Positions 35,249 through 43,100 of a stretch of DNA of 64,000 nucleotides are shown here, one piece after another. The stretch comes from Desulfurivibrio sp044068625. GTDB lineage: Bacteria; Desulfobacterota; Desulfobulbia; Desulfobulbales; Desulfurivibrionaceae. The position numbers were made by a program, and so were the translations under genes. The notes beneath the pieces were generated by a model. That model saw only the letters and a program-made list of their open reading frames with translations. It ran no database searches and was not told the origin of the DNA. Where the stretch lies: contig NZ_JBIPKH010000011.1 in the NCBI RefSeq assembly GCF_044068625.1, forward strand, positions 1 through 64,000, written 5' to 3'. The first letter of the stretch is position 1, and each line of letters starts with the position of its first letter.

Positions 35249-35304
35249 GGCCCTTCTTGCCTTCCCTCCCCCTCCCTCTTTTTTGGCAAGAAGGGCCTTT
35301 TTTT
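35249..35304 (+). terminator. Intrinsic terminator of the peroxiredoxin gene
   Basis: GGCCCTTCTTGCC (35249-35261) pairs perfectly with GGCAAGAAGGGCC (35285-35297), followed by seven T (35298-35304). The 23-nt loop is almost pure pyrimidine. The T-run ends 2 nt before the stop of the convergent LysM gene. Confidence 0.88.
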
Positions 35305-35306
35305 AT

Positions 35307-36368
35307 CTACTGACCGACCGGGCCCACCTGGTCGCCGGGTCTTACCGCCTGCCGGGTTTTTTCAGTGACCAGGGCGGCGGCCCGATCGGCGGTCACCTGC
35401 AGTACCATCACCTCGCCGGTTGCCCGGGACTCCTGGGGCTCCCTTACCCCCAGGCGCAGACCGGGACTTAGTCCCTGGTCGCGACCGGCGTTGAGGTAGA
35501 CCACCCCACCGGGGCCGGCAAGTTGTTGCTGAAACTGCAGGGCCACCACGGTGGCGTTGAAGGAGAGCCGCTCCTGGGCGGCGCCGGGGACGATCACCGG
35601 TTTTTCCTGCACCGGCCCCAGCAGATCACCCGCCTTCAATTCGGCGAAGGCCCTGCGCACCACGGCCAGCCGGCCGTTTTCATGATCGCCCACCACCTCG
35701 ATGATCGCAATGTCCGCCAGGAGATAGCCGGGACTCTCGCCCCGATAGGTGAGGGGCGGCACCGGCCCCAGGTTGCGATAGACCCCGAATTTTCGTCCGG
35801 GGCAGGCGTCCAGGGCTTCAATCAGCACGGCTTCGCCGCCGGCGGCGTGTTCCCAGCCCAACTTGGTGTTCACCACCCGGCCGGCGTCGGGCAGCTCGCG
35901 GGTCACCATGCCGATCCCCTGGTCGTACTGGCGGGCCAGGAGCTGGGCATCGCCGTCCTGCTCCAGTTCGGCCATCCGGGCCAGCAGATCATCGCCGCCG
36001 ACCCGGAGGCCCAAGGGCTGGCTGGAGAGGCTGCGTTGACGAGCCAGGGCTGCCAGGGCGTCCAGGTCGTCATCGATAACCGGTTCCTCCGCCACGGGTT
36101 TGTCCGTGGGGTAGGTGATCATATATCTGGGGATCGTGAAAACCTGGCCCGGGTAGATCCAATGGGGGTCGGCGATCTCGGGATTTAGTTCCCAGATCTT
36201 GGGCCACGAAAAGTGGTCGTTGAGATAGCCGCCACCCAAATCCCACAGGGTATCCCCCTTCACCACCGTATGGCGAACCAGCTCCCCCTCCTCCTCAGCG
36301 GCCAGCAGGCCGGGTTGGGCGAAGGAAACGGTTGCAGCGATCATGGCCGTGAGAACAAGTTTTTGCAT
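35307..36368 (-). CDS. Secreted LysM-domain protein
   Basis: 353 aa. Signal peptide MQKLVLTAMIAATVSFAQPGLLAA, then one LysM peptidoglycan-binding domain (VRHTVVKGDTLWDLGGGYL to WIYPGQVFTIP, about residues 32-85). The remaining 260 residues are beta-rich and end without a catalytic motif I recognise. It is probably a periplasmic wall-associated protein; similar LysM proteins occur widely in this class and lack a known enzyme function. ATG 36368 was chosen for the signal peptide and the GGGGGAT ahead of it. Confidence 0.8.
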   Translation of the reverse strand: MQKLVLTAMIAATVSFAQPGLLAAEEEGELVRHTVVKGDTLWDLGGGYLNDHFSWPKIWELNPEIADPHWIYPGQVFTIPRYMITYPTDKPVAEEPVIDDDLDALAALARQRSLSSQPLGLRVGGDDLLARMAELEQDGDAQLLARQYDQGIGMVTRELPDAGRVVNTKLGWEHAAGGEAVLIEALDACPGRKFGVYRNLGPVPPLTYRGESPGYLLADIAIIEVVGDHENGRLAVVRRAFAELKAGDLLGPVQEKPVIVPGAAQERLSFNATVVALQFQQQLAGPGGVVYLNAGRDQGLSPGLRLGVREPQESRATGEVMVLQVTADRAAALVTEKTRQAVRPGDQVGPVGQ

Positions 36369-36449
36369 GGTCAATCCCCCTATCATTAAAAGTCGATGTT
36401 ACTCATTAGGATGGTAACGGAACGTCCTTATATTGACTTTATTTGTTTA

Positions 36450-36465
36450 ATTGTGCAACCACAAT
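36450..36465. promoter_or_regulatory. Crp/Fnr-like palindrome upstream of the SpmA/SpmB-like gene
   Basis: ATTGTG-CAAC-CACAAT is a perfect inverted repeat with a 4-bp centre, the same geometry as Fnr sites (TTGAT-N4-ATCAA) but with TTGTG halves. A TTGACT (36433-36438) lies just upstream and could be a -35 box. The protein that binds is unknown; a Crp/Fnr regulator is encoded at 43101. Confidence 0.4.
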
Positions 36466-36514
36466 AGGTTTAGCTGGATTTTCCGGCTGGATTTTGGGTA
36501 AGGTGGCTTTCGTT

Positions 36515-37831
36515 ATGCAACCCAAAGCCTCCGTGATCAATATTATCTGGCTGGGCCTGATCGCCGTGGCCACGGTCACCGCCGCCTATACCGGGCGGAT
36601 GGATGAGGTGACCCGCGCCTCCTTCGAGTCGGCCAAGGCCGGGGTTATGCTGGCCATCGGCCTGATCGGCCCCATGGCCTTCTGGCTGGGAATCATGAAG
36701 GTGGCCGAGGCCGGCGGCTTGATGCGGATGATCGCCCGGGCCCTGCGCCCGGTGATGACCCGCCTTTTCCCCGAGGTTCCGGCCGAGCATCCGGCCATGA
36801 GCGCCATGATCATGAACATGGCCGCCAACACCCTGGGCCTGGGCAATGCCGCCACCCCCATGGGGATCAAGGCGATGCAGGAGCTGGATAAGCTGGCGGC
36901 GGAAAAGGGTACGGCCACCAACGCCATGTGCCTCTTTCTGGCGATCAACACCTCCAGCGTCACCCTGCTGCCCCTGGGAGTAATTACGGTCCGGGCCGCC
37001 GCCGGGGCCACCAGTCCGGCCGAGATCCTGATTCCGGCCATTGTCGCCACCTGCTGCTCCACCATCGTGGCCATCACCGCCGCCAAGCTGATGGCCGGCC
37101 CGGAACCGGGCGGCGGGCTGCTGGTGGGGGAAAAAGGGCCGGCCGAGCCGGCCGCCGCCCCCTGCCCCGAAGAGCAGCCGGCGCCCCCCGAGCTCAACCC
37201 TCCGGGCCGGGCTGGGCGCACCTTTATCACCCTGCTGCTGCTGGCCTTCGGCGGCGGTTTGCTCTACCGTCTTTTTTTCGCGGCCGCTCCCGCCGGCGAT
37301 GATGCCATCTCCGGCTTGACCGCCGCTTCCTCCTGGCTGATCCCGATGTTGATTGCCGGTTTGCTTATTTTCGGGTATTTACGGGGGGTTCGGGTTTACG
37401 AGGTGGCCACCGAAGGGGCCAAGGAGGGGTTCACCACCGCGGTGCGGATCATCCCCTTTCTGGTGGCCATCTTCGTGGCCATCGGGATGTTCCGGGCCAG
37501 CGGGGCCATGGAGATTATGGTCAACCTGCTCTCGCCGCTCACCGAACGGGTGGGGATGCCGGCCGAGGCTCTGGGGATGGCCCTGATGCGGCCCCTCTCC
37601 GGCAGCGGCGCCTTCGGCATGATGAGCGAGATCGTGGCCGGCGACCCCGACAGTTTTCTGGCCTTTCTGGTTTCGGTGATGCAGGGCTCCACCGAAACCA
37701 CCTTTTATGTGCTGGCCGTCTATTTCGGGGCGGTGGGGATCACCCGCACCCGTCATGCTCTGCCCGCCGCTCTGCTGGCCGACGGGGCCGGGATCGTGGC
37801 GGCGGTGGCGGTATGCAACCTCTGGTTTTAG
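36515..37831 (+). CDS. Fused SpmA/SpmB-like membrane protein with nucleoside-recognition (Gate) domains
   Basis: 438 aa from ATG 36515 (GGTAAGGTGG upstream). The N-terminal half matches SpmA (MNMAANTLGLGNAATPMGIK). The C-terminal half matches SpmB (RPLSGSGAFGMMSEIVAGD and VMQGSTETTFYVLAVYFGAVG). The halves are joined by a proline/alanine-rich linker (about residues 200-240). In Bacillus these two proteins are separate and affect spore core dehydration; in non-sporulating deltaproteobacteria they are annotated as nucleoside-recognition proteins with no proven substrate. About ten membrane helices. It is followed by rdgB after 13 nt, a nucleotide-pool enzyme, which hints at nucleoside transport. 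Confidence 0.82.
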   Translation: MQPKASVINIIWLGLIAVATVTAAYTGRMDEVTRASFESAKAGVMLAIGLIGPMAFWLGIMKVAEAGGLMRMIARALRPVMTRLFPEVPAEHPAMSAMIMNMAANTLGLGNAATPMGIKAMQELDKLAAEKGTATNAMCLFLAINTSSVTLLPLGVITVRAAAGATSPAEILIPAIVATCCSTIVAITAAKLMAGPEPGGGLLVGEKGPAEPAAAPCPEEQPAPPELNPPGRAGRTFITLLLLAFGGGLLYRLFFAAAPAGDDAISGLTAASSWLIPMLIAGLLIFGYLRGVRVYEVATEGAKEGFTTAVRIIPFLVAIFVAIGMFRASGAMEIMVNLLSPLTERVGMPAEALGMALMRPLSGSGAFGMMSEIVAGDPDSFLAFLVSVMQGSTETTFYVLAVYFGAVGITRTRHALPAALLADGAGIVAAVAVCNLWF

Positions 37832-37844
37832 GAGAAGATTGAAG

Positions 37845-38531
37845 ATGAAACAGATAATCGTACTGGCCACCCGCAATCAGGGCAAGGTCAAGGAGTTGCA
37901 GGAGATGTTGGAGGGTTTTCCGGTGGATGTCCGCTCCTTGAGCGATTTCGGGCCCCTGCCCGAGGTGGTGGAGGATGGGGCCACCTTCGATGACAACGCC
38001 TACAAGAAAGCCCTGTTCACCGCCAAGGCCCTGGGGCTGCCGGCCATGGCCGACGATTCCGGGCTGGTGGTGGAGGCCCTGGGGGGCGAGCCGGGGGTTC
38101 ATTCGGCCCGTTATGCCGGGGAAGAGGCCGATGACGCGGCCAATATCGTCAAGCTGCTCAAAGCGATGGAAAAAGAGAGCGACCGGCGGGCCGCCTTTGT
38201 CTGCGTCCTCTCCCTGGCGGTGCCTGCGGGCCCGGCCCTGACCTACGAGGGGCGCTGCGAAGGGGTTATCACCGAAGCGCCCAAGGGCAGCGGCGGCTTC
38301 GGCTACGACCCGGTGATGTTTTATCCTCCGCTGAACAAAACCTTCGCCGAGATGGATTCGGCCGAAAAAAACCGGATCAGCCACCGCGGCCAGGCCATGG
38401 CCCAGGTGCGGGAGGAGTTTGACAAAATTTTGAAATGGCTGGAGCAGCGGCTGAGCGAAAGCAAGGAGCCCAAGCCCGACCACAGCGCCTTCGAGCACAA
38501 CGACTGGTCCGAGGAGGTGATGGTTAAATGA
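37845..38531 (+). CDS. rdgB: dITP/XTP pyrophosphatase (RdgB/HAM1)
   Basis: 228 aa; hydrolyses non-canonical purine triphosphates to monophosphates, protecting DNA. Motifs LATRNQGKVKELQEML at the N-terminus, PAMADDSGLVVEALGG and the purine-binding GGFGYDPVMF with SHRGQAM are intact. GGAGAAG lies ahead of ATG 37845. About 28 residues at the C-terminus (after ILKWLEQRL) are rich in acidic and polar residues and extend beyond the common length of about 200; their role is unknown. Overlaps hisHF by 4 nt (ATGA). Confidence 0.93.
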   Translation: MKQIIVLATRNQGKVKELQEMLEGFPVDVRSLSDFGPLPEVVEDGATFDDNAYKKALFTAKALGLPAMADDSGLVVEALGGEPGVHSARYAGEEADDAANIVKLLKAMEKESDRRAAFVCVLSLAVPAGPALTYEGRCEGVITEAPKGSGGFGYDPVMFYPPLNKTFAEMDSAEKNRISHRGQAMAQVREEFDKILKWLEQRLSESKEPKPDHSAFEHNDWSEEVMVK

Positions 38532-40183
38532 TCACCCTGCTCGATTATGGAGCCGGCAATGTCCGCAGTCTTCGTAACGCCATTCGCAAACTGGGGTTTG
38601 AGGTTCGGGAGGTGGTTGAACCTGCCGATATTCTGCGGGCGGAAAAATTGATCTTCCCCGGGGTGGGCAGCTTCGGCAGCGCCATGGAGAGCCTGCACCG
38701 CCTGGGTTTTTACCAGCCCCTGCTGGAGTACCTGCGGGCCGACCGCCCCTATCTCGGAATCTGCCTGGGCTTGCAGACCCTTTATGAGGGCAGTGAGGAA
38801 TCCCCCGGGGTGGCCGGACTGGGCCTGATCAAGGGCCGGATTCAGCGGTTCCTGGCCCCGGGTCTGGCCGTGCCCCAGATCGGCTGGAACGGGATCGCCA
38901 TCCGCCGCCCCTCGCCGCTTTTTGCCGATTACCGGGGCGAAAAGCTCTACTTCGTCCACACCTATCGGGCAGTGGCCGACGAGAGCAACCGGGAGTGGGT
39001 CCTGGCCGAGACCACCTATGGCGGCGATTTTGTCAGCGCCGTTCAGCGGGGCCGGGTCACCGCCTGCCAGTTTCACCCCGAGAAAAGCGGGGCGGCGGGC
39101 CTGGCGATTTTGAAAAACTTTTTGCAGAGCGATGCCGCCGCCCGGGAGGAGATCAGCAACCGCGAACCGGCTCCGGGGTCACGCCCGCCGGCCGTCGGCA
39201 CCCATCAGACCGGTTCCGGATTCCCACCGGCCCGGACCAAACTGGCCAAGCGGATCATCGCCTGTCTCGATGTCCGCAGCAATGACCGGGGCGACCTGGT
39301 GGTGACCAAGGGTGACCAGTACGACGTCCGCGAATCCGGCGGCGAGGTCCGCAACCTGGGCAAGCCGGTGGAGCTGGCGGCCCGCTACTTCCGGGAAGGG
39401 GCCGACGAGGTCACCTTTCTCAATATCACCGCCTTCCGCGCTTTTCCCCTGGAAGATCAGCCCATGCTGGAGGTGCTGGAACGGGCCTCGGAGGAGGTTT
39501 TTGTTCCTTTGACCATCGGCGGCGGTATCCGGGAATTCACCGATGCCAACGGCCGCTTCTATGCGGCCCTGGATGTGGCGGCCCGCTACTTCCGGGCCGG
39601 GGCCGACAAGATCTCCATCGGCAGCGACGCGGTGGCGGTGGTGGAGGAGTACCTGGCCCGGGGCCGCCAAAAGGACGGCAAAAGCTCCATCGAGCAGATC
39701 GCCCACGTCTACGGCAACCAGGCGGTGGTGATCTCCATCGATCCGCGCCGGATTTACGTAAAAAGCCCGGCGGACGCTCCAAAACACCGGGTAATCCCCA
39801 CCGCCTTCCCCGGCCCCAACGGCGAGGCGTTCTGTTGGTACCAGTGTACCGTCAAGGGGGGCCGCGAGGGCCGCGACCTCGACGCCGCCACCCTGGCCCA
39901 GGCCTGCGAGGAGCTGGGAGCCGGGGAGATCCTGCTCAACTGCATCGACAAGGACGGCACCAACTCCGGCTTCGACCTGGAGCTGATCAAATTGGTCAAG
40001 GATGCGGTGACCATCCCGGTGATCGCTTCCAGCGGGGCGGGCAAGCCCGAACACTTCTCGGAGGTCTTCGCCGCCACCAACGCCGACGCCGCCCTGGCCG
40101 CCGGCATCTTCCACCGCCGCGAGGTGGAGATCTCGACGGTCAAGGAACATCTGCAACGCTGTGGGATTGAAGTGCGGAGTTGA
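38528..40183 (+). CDS. Fused imidazole glycerol phosphate synthase HisH-HisF
   Basis: 551 aa combining glutaminase and cyclase in one chain, as in the fungal and plant HIS7 enzyme. The HisH part (residues 1-200) has the nucleophile Cys in YLGICLGLQTLYEG, the PGVGSFGSAM segment and the His/Glu pair in CQFHPEKSG. A linker rich in Pro/Arg/Ser (about 205-235) leads to HisF. HisF starts AKRIIACLDVRSNDRGDLVV and contains the eukaryote-like insertion with VYGNQAVVISIDPRRIYV and GPNGEAFCWYQCTVKGGR, then INKDG-like NCIDKDGTNSGFDLELI. It forms imidazole glycerol phosphate and AICAR in histidine synthesis. Other his genes are not nearby. Confidence 0.93.
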   Translation: MITLLDYGAGNVRSLRNAIRKLGFEVREVVEPADILRAEKLIFPGVGSFGSAMESLHRLGFYQPLLEYLRADRPYLGICLGLQTLYEGSEESPGVAGLGLIKGRIQRFLAPGLAVPQIGWNGIAIRRPSPLFADYRGEKLYFVHTYRAVADESNREWVLAETTYGGDFVSAVQRGRVTACQFHPEKSGAAGLAILKNFLQSDAAAREEISNREPAPGSRPPAVGTHQTGSGFPPARTKLAKRIIACLDVRSNDRGDLVVTKGDQYDVRESGGEVRNLGKPVELAARYFREGADEVTFLNITAFRAFPLEDQPMLEVLERASEEVFVPLTIGGGIREFTDANGRFYAALDVAARYFRAGADKISIGSDAVAVVEEYLARGRQKDGKSSIEQIAHVYGNQAVVISIDPRRIYVKSPADAPKHRVIPTAFPGPNGEAFCWYQCTVKGGREGRDLDAATLAQACEELGAGEILLNCIDKDGTNSGFDLELIKLVKDAVTIPVIASSGAGKPEHFSEVFAATNADAALAAGIFHRREVEISTVKEHLQRCGIEVRS

Positions 40184-40228
40184 TTTTTTTCCGGCAATTC
40201 CGGAATGCGCTGGATACTGGTAAGAATC

Positions 40229-42007
40229 ATGACTGACATTCTCGACGAAGAAAAAAGATCGACCTTGATGTCGAAGGTGCGCTCCGCCGATACCAAGCCG
40301 GAGTGGATATTGCGTTGCGGCTTGCATCGGCTGGGGTTGCGGTATCGACTTGGGGACCGGCGTTTGCCGGGGAAGCCGGACCTGGTGTTTCCCATGTGCC
40401 GGGCTGCGGTGTTTGTACACGGGTGTTACTGGCATCGGCATCAGGGGTGCAATGATGCTAGTACCCCCAAGACCAAAGCCGCATTCTGGCAGGAGAAATT
40501 CGCGGAAAATGTCGCCAGGGACCGCCGTGTCAAGGCGGAGATTGAGCGTCTCGGCTGGCGGGTTCTGGTGGTATGGGAATGCGAGTTGCTGCGTGATACG
40601 GTTGCGACGGTACACAGGGTTGCCCGCTGGCTGCGGTCGGAGAGCGCTGCTGAGGACGGGGTGGCGGCGAAGGAATCGGGCGCTTATTTCTTGGATCGCC
40701 GCGAATTGCTGGCCGCAGCCGAGAAAAAAGTCCGCTATCGCATAGATTCCTATGCCGGCCGGGAAGATGAAGCTACGGCTGCCGGGCGCTCCCGCAAGGC
40801 CGAATCCCTTGCGAACCGGCCTTTCGCCGTGGTCGATCTCTTTTCCGGGGCCGGTGGGATGAGTTACGGTTTTCACCGGCATCCCTCATTCAAGGTGGTT
40901 GGCGCGGCCGATGCCGAGTTGGGCAAGCCCAGCGTCGGCAAGGGCAAGTTGCAATGCAACGGTACCTATGGCCGCAATATCGGAATCTGCCCGACGCGAC
41001 TGGATTTGACCACGGTTCCCCCCACCAAGTTGCGTGAAACGCTGGGTTTGCCAGCAGATCTGCATATTTCGGTACTCTCGTCCTGCCCGCCCTGTACCGG
41101 GTTCAGCCGGGCCAATCCCGATAACCATCTGCGCGATGACCGGCGCAACAGTTTGGTGAGAAGATCGGCGGAGTTCGCCGTTGCCTTGGACGTCGACATC
41201 GTAATGATGGAGAACGCCCGGGAACTGATACGCGGCAATTTCAAACACCATTACGAGTGGTTTCGCGAGTTTCTGGAGAATCACGGCTACAACGTCTTTG
41301 GCCGCACCTACCTGTTGTCGAGGTTCGGCCTGCCCCAGATTCGCGAGCGGGCCATCGTGATCGCGGTCAAACAGAATCTGCCCCTGCACACCCTGGAAAG
41401 TTTGTGGGACGGTTGGACCGTTGCCGACGAGGCCATCACGGTCCGGCGAACCTTTGCCACCATCTCCCCGGATGCAGAGGGTAGCGACCTTCATCCCGAC
41501 TTCTCGTCGGAGGCGGTTCGGAGGCGAATAATGGCGATTCCCAAGGATGGCGGTTCCTGGGTGGACCTTCTGAGCCGGCCGGATGCCGATTACCTTTTGA
41601 CCGATGCCATGAAGCGGATCGTCTCGCTGCGCCGTTTCGGTTCATACCCCGATGTGTACGGGCGGATGGCCTGGGATCGGCCAGCCCCGACCATCAAGCG
41701 GGAATGTTCACATGTCGGCAACGGGCGTTACGCCCACCCCGAAGAGAATCGACTTTGCACCGTGCGCGAGTTGGCGGCGTTGCAGGGATTCCCCGACGAA
41801 TTCGTGTTCAACGGAGCCGCCGTTTCCAACATGTACCGCCATATCGGCGATGCTGTGCCGCCGTTGGTTTCCTATCAGCTCGCCCATCTGGCCCACTGGA
41901 TTCTGACCGGGGAGCAACCGAAGGTGACGGACGTTCTGCTGCCGGGGACCAACCTGCGGCCGGCCGATATCGTGAAGAAAAAACAGGGAGAATTATTCGA
42001 TGGTTAA
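40229..42007 (+). CDS. Vsr endonuclease fused to a C5-cytosine DNA methyltransferase
   Basis: 592 aa from ATG 40229. Residues 1-140 are a very-short-patch repair endonuclease: RSTLMSKVRSADTKPEW, the catalytic Asp in LPGKPDLVF, the metal/His segment VFVHGCYWHRHQGC and LGWRVLVVWECELL. Residues about 200-590 are a C5 methyltransferase: motif I VDLFSGAGGMSYGF, catalytic Cys in SSCPPCTGFSRANP, motif VI MMENARELI, motif VIII QIRERAIVIAV, and the C-terminal VRELAALQGFPDEF with IGDAVPPL. Vsr normally is a separate protein that repairs the T:G mismatches created by deamination of 5-methylcytosine; here repair and modification are one chain. It overlaps the next gene by 8 nt, together making a restriction-modification unit. 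Confidence 0.88.
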   Translation: MTDILDEEKRSTLMSKVRSADTKPEWILRCGLHRLGLRYRLGDRRLPGKPDLVFPMCRAAVFVHGCYWHRHQGCNDASTPKTKAAFWQEKFAENVARDRRVKAEIERLGWRVLVVWECELLRDTVATVHRVARWLRSESAAEDGVAAKESGAYFLDRRELLAAAEKKVRYRIDSYAGREDEATAAGRSRKAESLANRPFAVVDLFSGAGGMSYGFHRHPSFKVVGAADAELGKPSVGKGKLQCNGTYGRNIGICPTRLDLTTVPPTKLRETLGLPADLHISVLSSCPPCTGFSRANPDNHLRDDRRNSLVRRSAEFAVALDVDIVMMENARELIRGNFKHHYEWFREFLENHGYNVFGRTYLLSRFGLPQIRERAIVIAVKQNLPLHTLESLWDGWTVADEAITVRRTFATISPDAEGSDLHPDFSSEAVRRRIMAIPKDGGSWVDLLSRPDADYLLTDAMKRIVSLRRFGSYPDVYGRMAWDRPAPTIKRECSHVGNGRYAHPEENRLCTVRELAALQGFPDEFVFNGAAVSNMYRHIGDAVPPLVSYQLAHLAHWILTGEQPKVTDVLLPGTNLRPADIVKKKQGELFDG

Positions 42008-42725
42008 TTTCAGCATGACGGTCACGGCTGCGGAGCAACGGCGGTTGCAGGAATTTATCACCGCCCTGCGCACCCCCTGCGCCGTGAATATGAACCAGGA
42101 TTCCCCCTGGAACAACGAGGGGTTCGAGAGTGAATTCCGCTCCAAACTTCTAGCTCACCACTGTTTCATCGGTTCCCCCCTGATGCAGGACAGTTTCGAT
42201 TTCGCCTTGATGGCGGCCTGCGCCCAGGCTGGACAGAAGGTCGAGCAGGCCCCTGACGGGCAGCGCTTCTGGGATGTGATGATCGATGGCCGCCGGATCA
42301 GTTTGAAGTCCTCGCAGGCCAAAAGTCTCAAGCGAGACAAGTTGCACATCAGCAAACTCACCGAGGCCGCATGGATTCAGGATTGCCGGACGGCCGCCAA
42401 GCGTTGCGAGCAAACCCATCGTTTGTTCCGGGAATATTGCTCCGAGGTCGATGCCATAGTACAATTGCGTTATTTTCGCGAACTTGCCCTTTACGAGCTG
42501 GTGGAAATCCCGGTTTCCCTTTTTTCCCAGGTCTTGGATGTCGGCAAGACTCACTTTTCGGCCGATGGCCCCACCATCAACATCCCCATTGGCAAAAGCC
42601 CACGGGACTTCACTCTGAAGCTGGATCGCTCGGATGCAAAAATAACGATAGCGAACATCAACATAGACCTGTGCGTGGTGCACGGAGCTTGGCAACTGTC
42701 ATCAGAAGCGCGAAGGGAAAGATGA
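42000..42725 (+). CDS. Candidate type II restriction endonuclease
   Basis: 241 aa, start ATG 42000 with GGGAG upstream, overlapping the methyltransferase stop. The central segment FWDVMIDGRRISLKSSQAKS contains an Asp followed by S-L-K, a plausible PD-(D/E)xK nuclease core. HISKLTEAAWIQDCRTA follows. I do not recognise a named restriction family, so the call rests on the PD-like core and on the coupling with a Vsr-methyltransferase. It would cut the sequence modified by its partner. The recognition site cannot be predicted from sequence here. Confidence 0.6.
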   Translation: MVNFSMTVTAAEQRRLQEFITALRTPCAVNMNQDSPWNNEGFESEFRSKLLAHHCFIGSPLMQDSFDFALMAACAQAGQKVEQAPDGQRFWDVMIDGRRISLKSSQAKSLKRDKLHISKLTEAAWIQDCRTAAKRCEQTHRLFREYCSEVDAIVQLRYFRELALYELVEIPVSLFSQVLDVGKTHFSADGPTINIPIGKSPRDFTLKLDRSDAKITIANINIDLCVVHGAWQLSSEARRER

Positions 42726-42806
42726 AGGGAGAAAGAGTTTCAGGCGCCATTTTCCCACATTGCGGTTGCCGCACGGTTGAAGGAGATGGTTCTTCGTTTT
42801 GTAGTG

Positions 42807-42832
42807 AAATATCGGTTCAGACACCATTTTTT
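42807..42832. repeat. REP-like repeat, degenerate copy A
   Basis: ATCGGTTCAGACACCATTTT (42811-42830) matches the core ATCGGGTCAGACACCATTT of copies B (44625) and C (45608) with one G replaced by T. Sequences of this sort flank REP-associated transposases in many proteobacteria (family assignment from memory). No transposase gene remains in the gap. Confidence 0.55.
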
Positions 42833-42938
42833 CCGTTTTGCGCCCGCCGCCGGCCGATTTTGCCCGGAAAATGCGTGTTGTGGCCGGCCGAACTGCATCT
42901 CCTTGCCGGTCTGGAGTAGACAGGGTAATAGACACTGT

Positions 42939-43097
42939 ATGGAAATTATTCTGCTTTTGATCGCGCTGCTCTCCGTGGTTGGCGCCTTTGTCCTGCTCAA
43001 GCGCCGGATGGCCGACGGCTGCCCGCCCTGACTGCTGATTTACGGTTCCCTGGGCGCGGGAGCGTTGGTTTACTATTTACTTAGCCGGGTTTTTTAG
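42939..43097 (+). CDS. Candidate small membrane selenoprotein with CPPU motif (in-frame TGA at codon 31)
   Basis: A 52-residue product if TGA 43029-43031 is read as selenocysteine. TM1: MEIILLLIALLSVVGAFVLL. A basic loop KRRMADGCPP-U follows, then TM2: LLIYGSLGAGALVYYLL. Cys28 and Sec31 form a C-x-x-U redox pair, typical of selenoproteins. Downstream of the TGA the frame stays open for 21 codons that encode a membrane helix, and it ends at TAG 43095-43097, 3 nt before the ATG of the Crp/Fnr gene; stopping at TGA would leave a 69-nt gap. A hairpin with a GGG loop sits 13-32 nt after the TGA. SelD in the same window is itself a selenoprotein, so the organism uses Sec. The alternative is a nonsense mutation. 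No strong ribosome site is visible. The family is unknown to me. Confidence 0.6.
43045..43063 (+). promoter_or_regulatory. bSECIS-like hairpin after the TGA of the mini-selenoprotein
   Basis: GTTCCC (43045-43050) pairs with GGGAGC (43058-43063), six pairs including one T-G wobble, around the loop TGGGCGC. The loop starts 20 nt after the TGA and contains GGG, in agreement with the general bacterial SECIS layout (G-containing apical loop at about 16-37 nt). Confidence 0.5.
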
Positions 43098-43100
43098 GCG

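Noticed and set aside
42777..43031. 84-aa protein beginning upstream of the mini-selenoprotein and ending at its TGA
   Set aside because: The upstream part runs through a REP-like repeat and is not hydrophobic; the start at 42939 gives a clean membrane helix.
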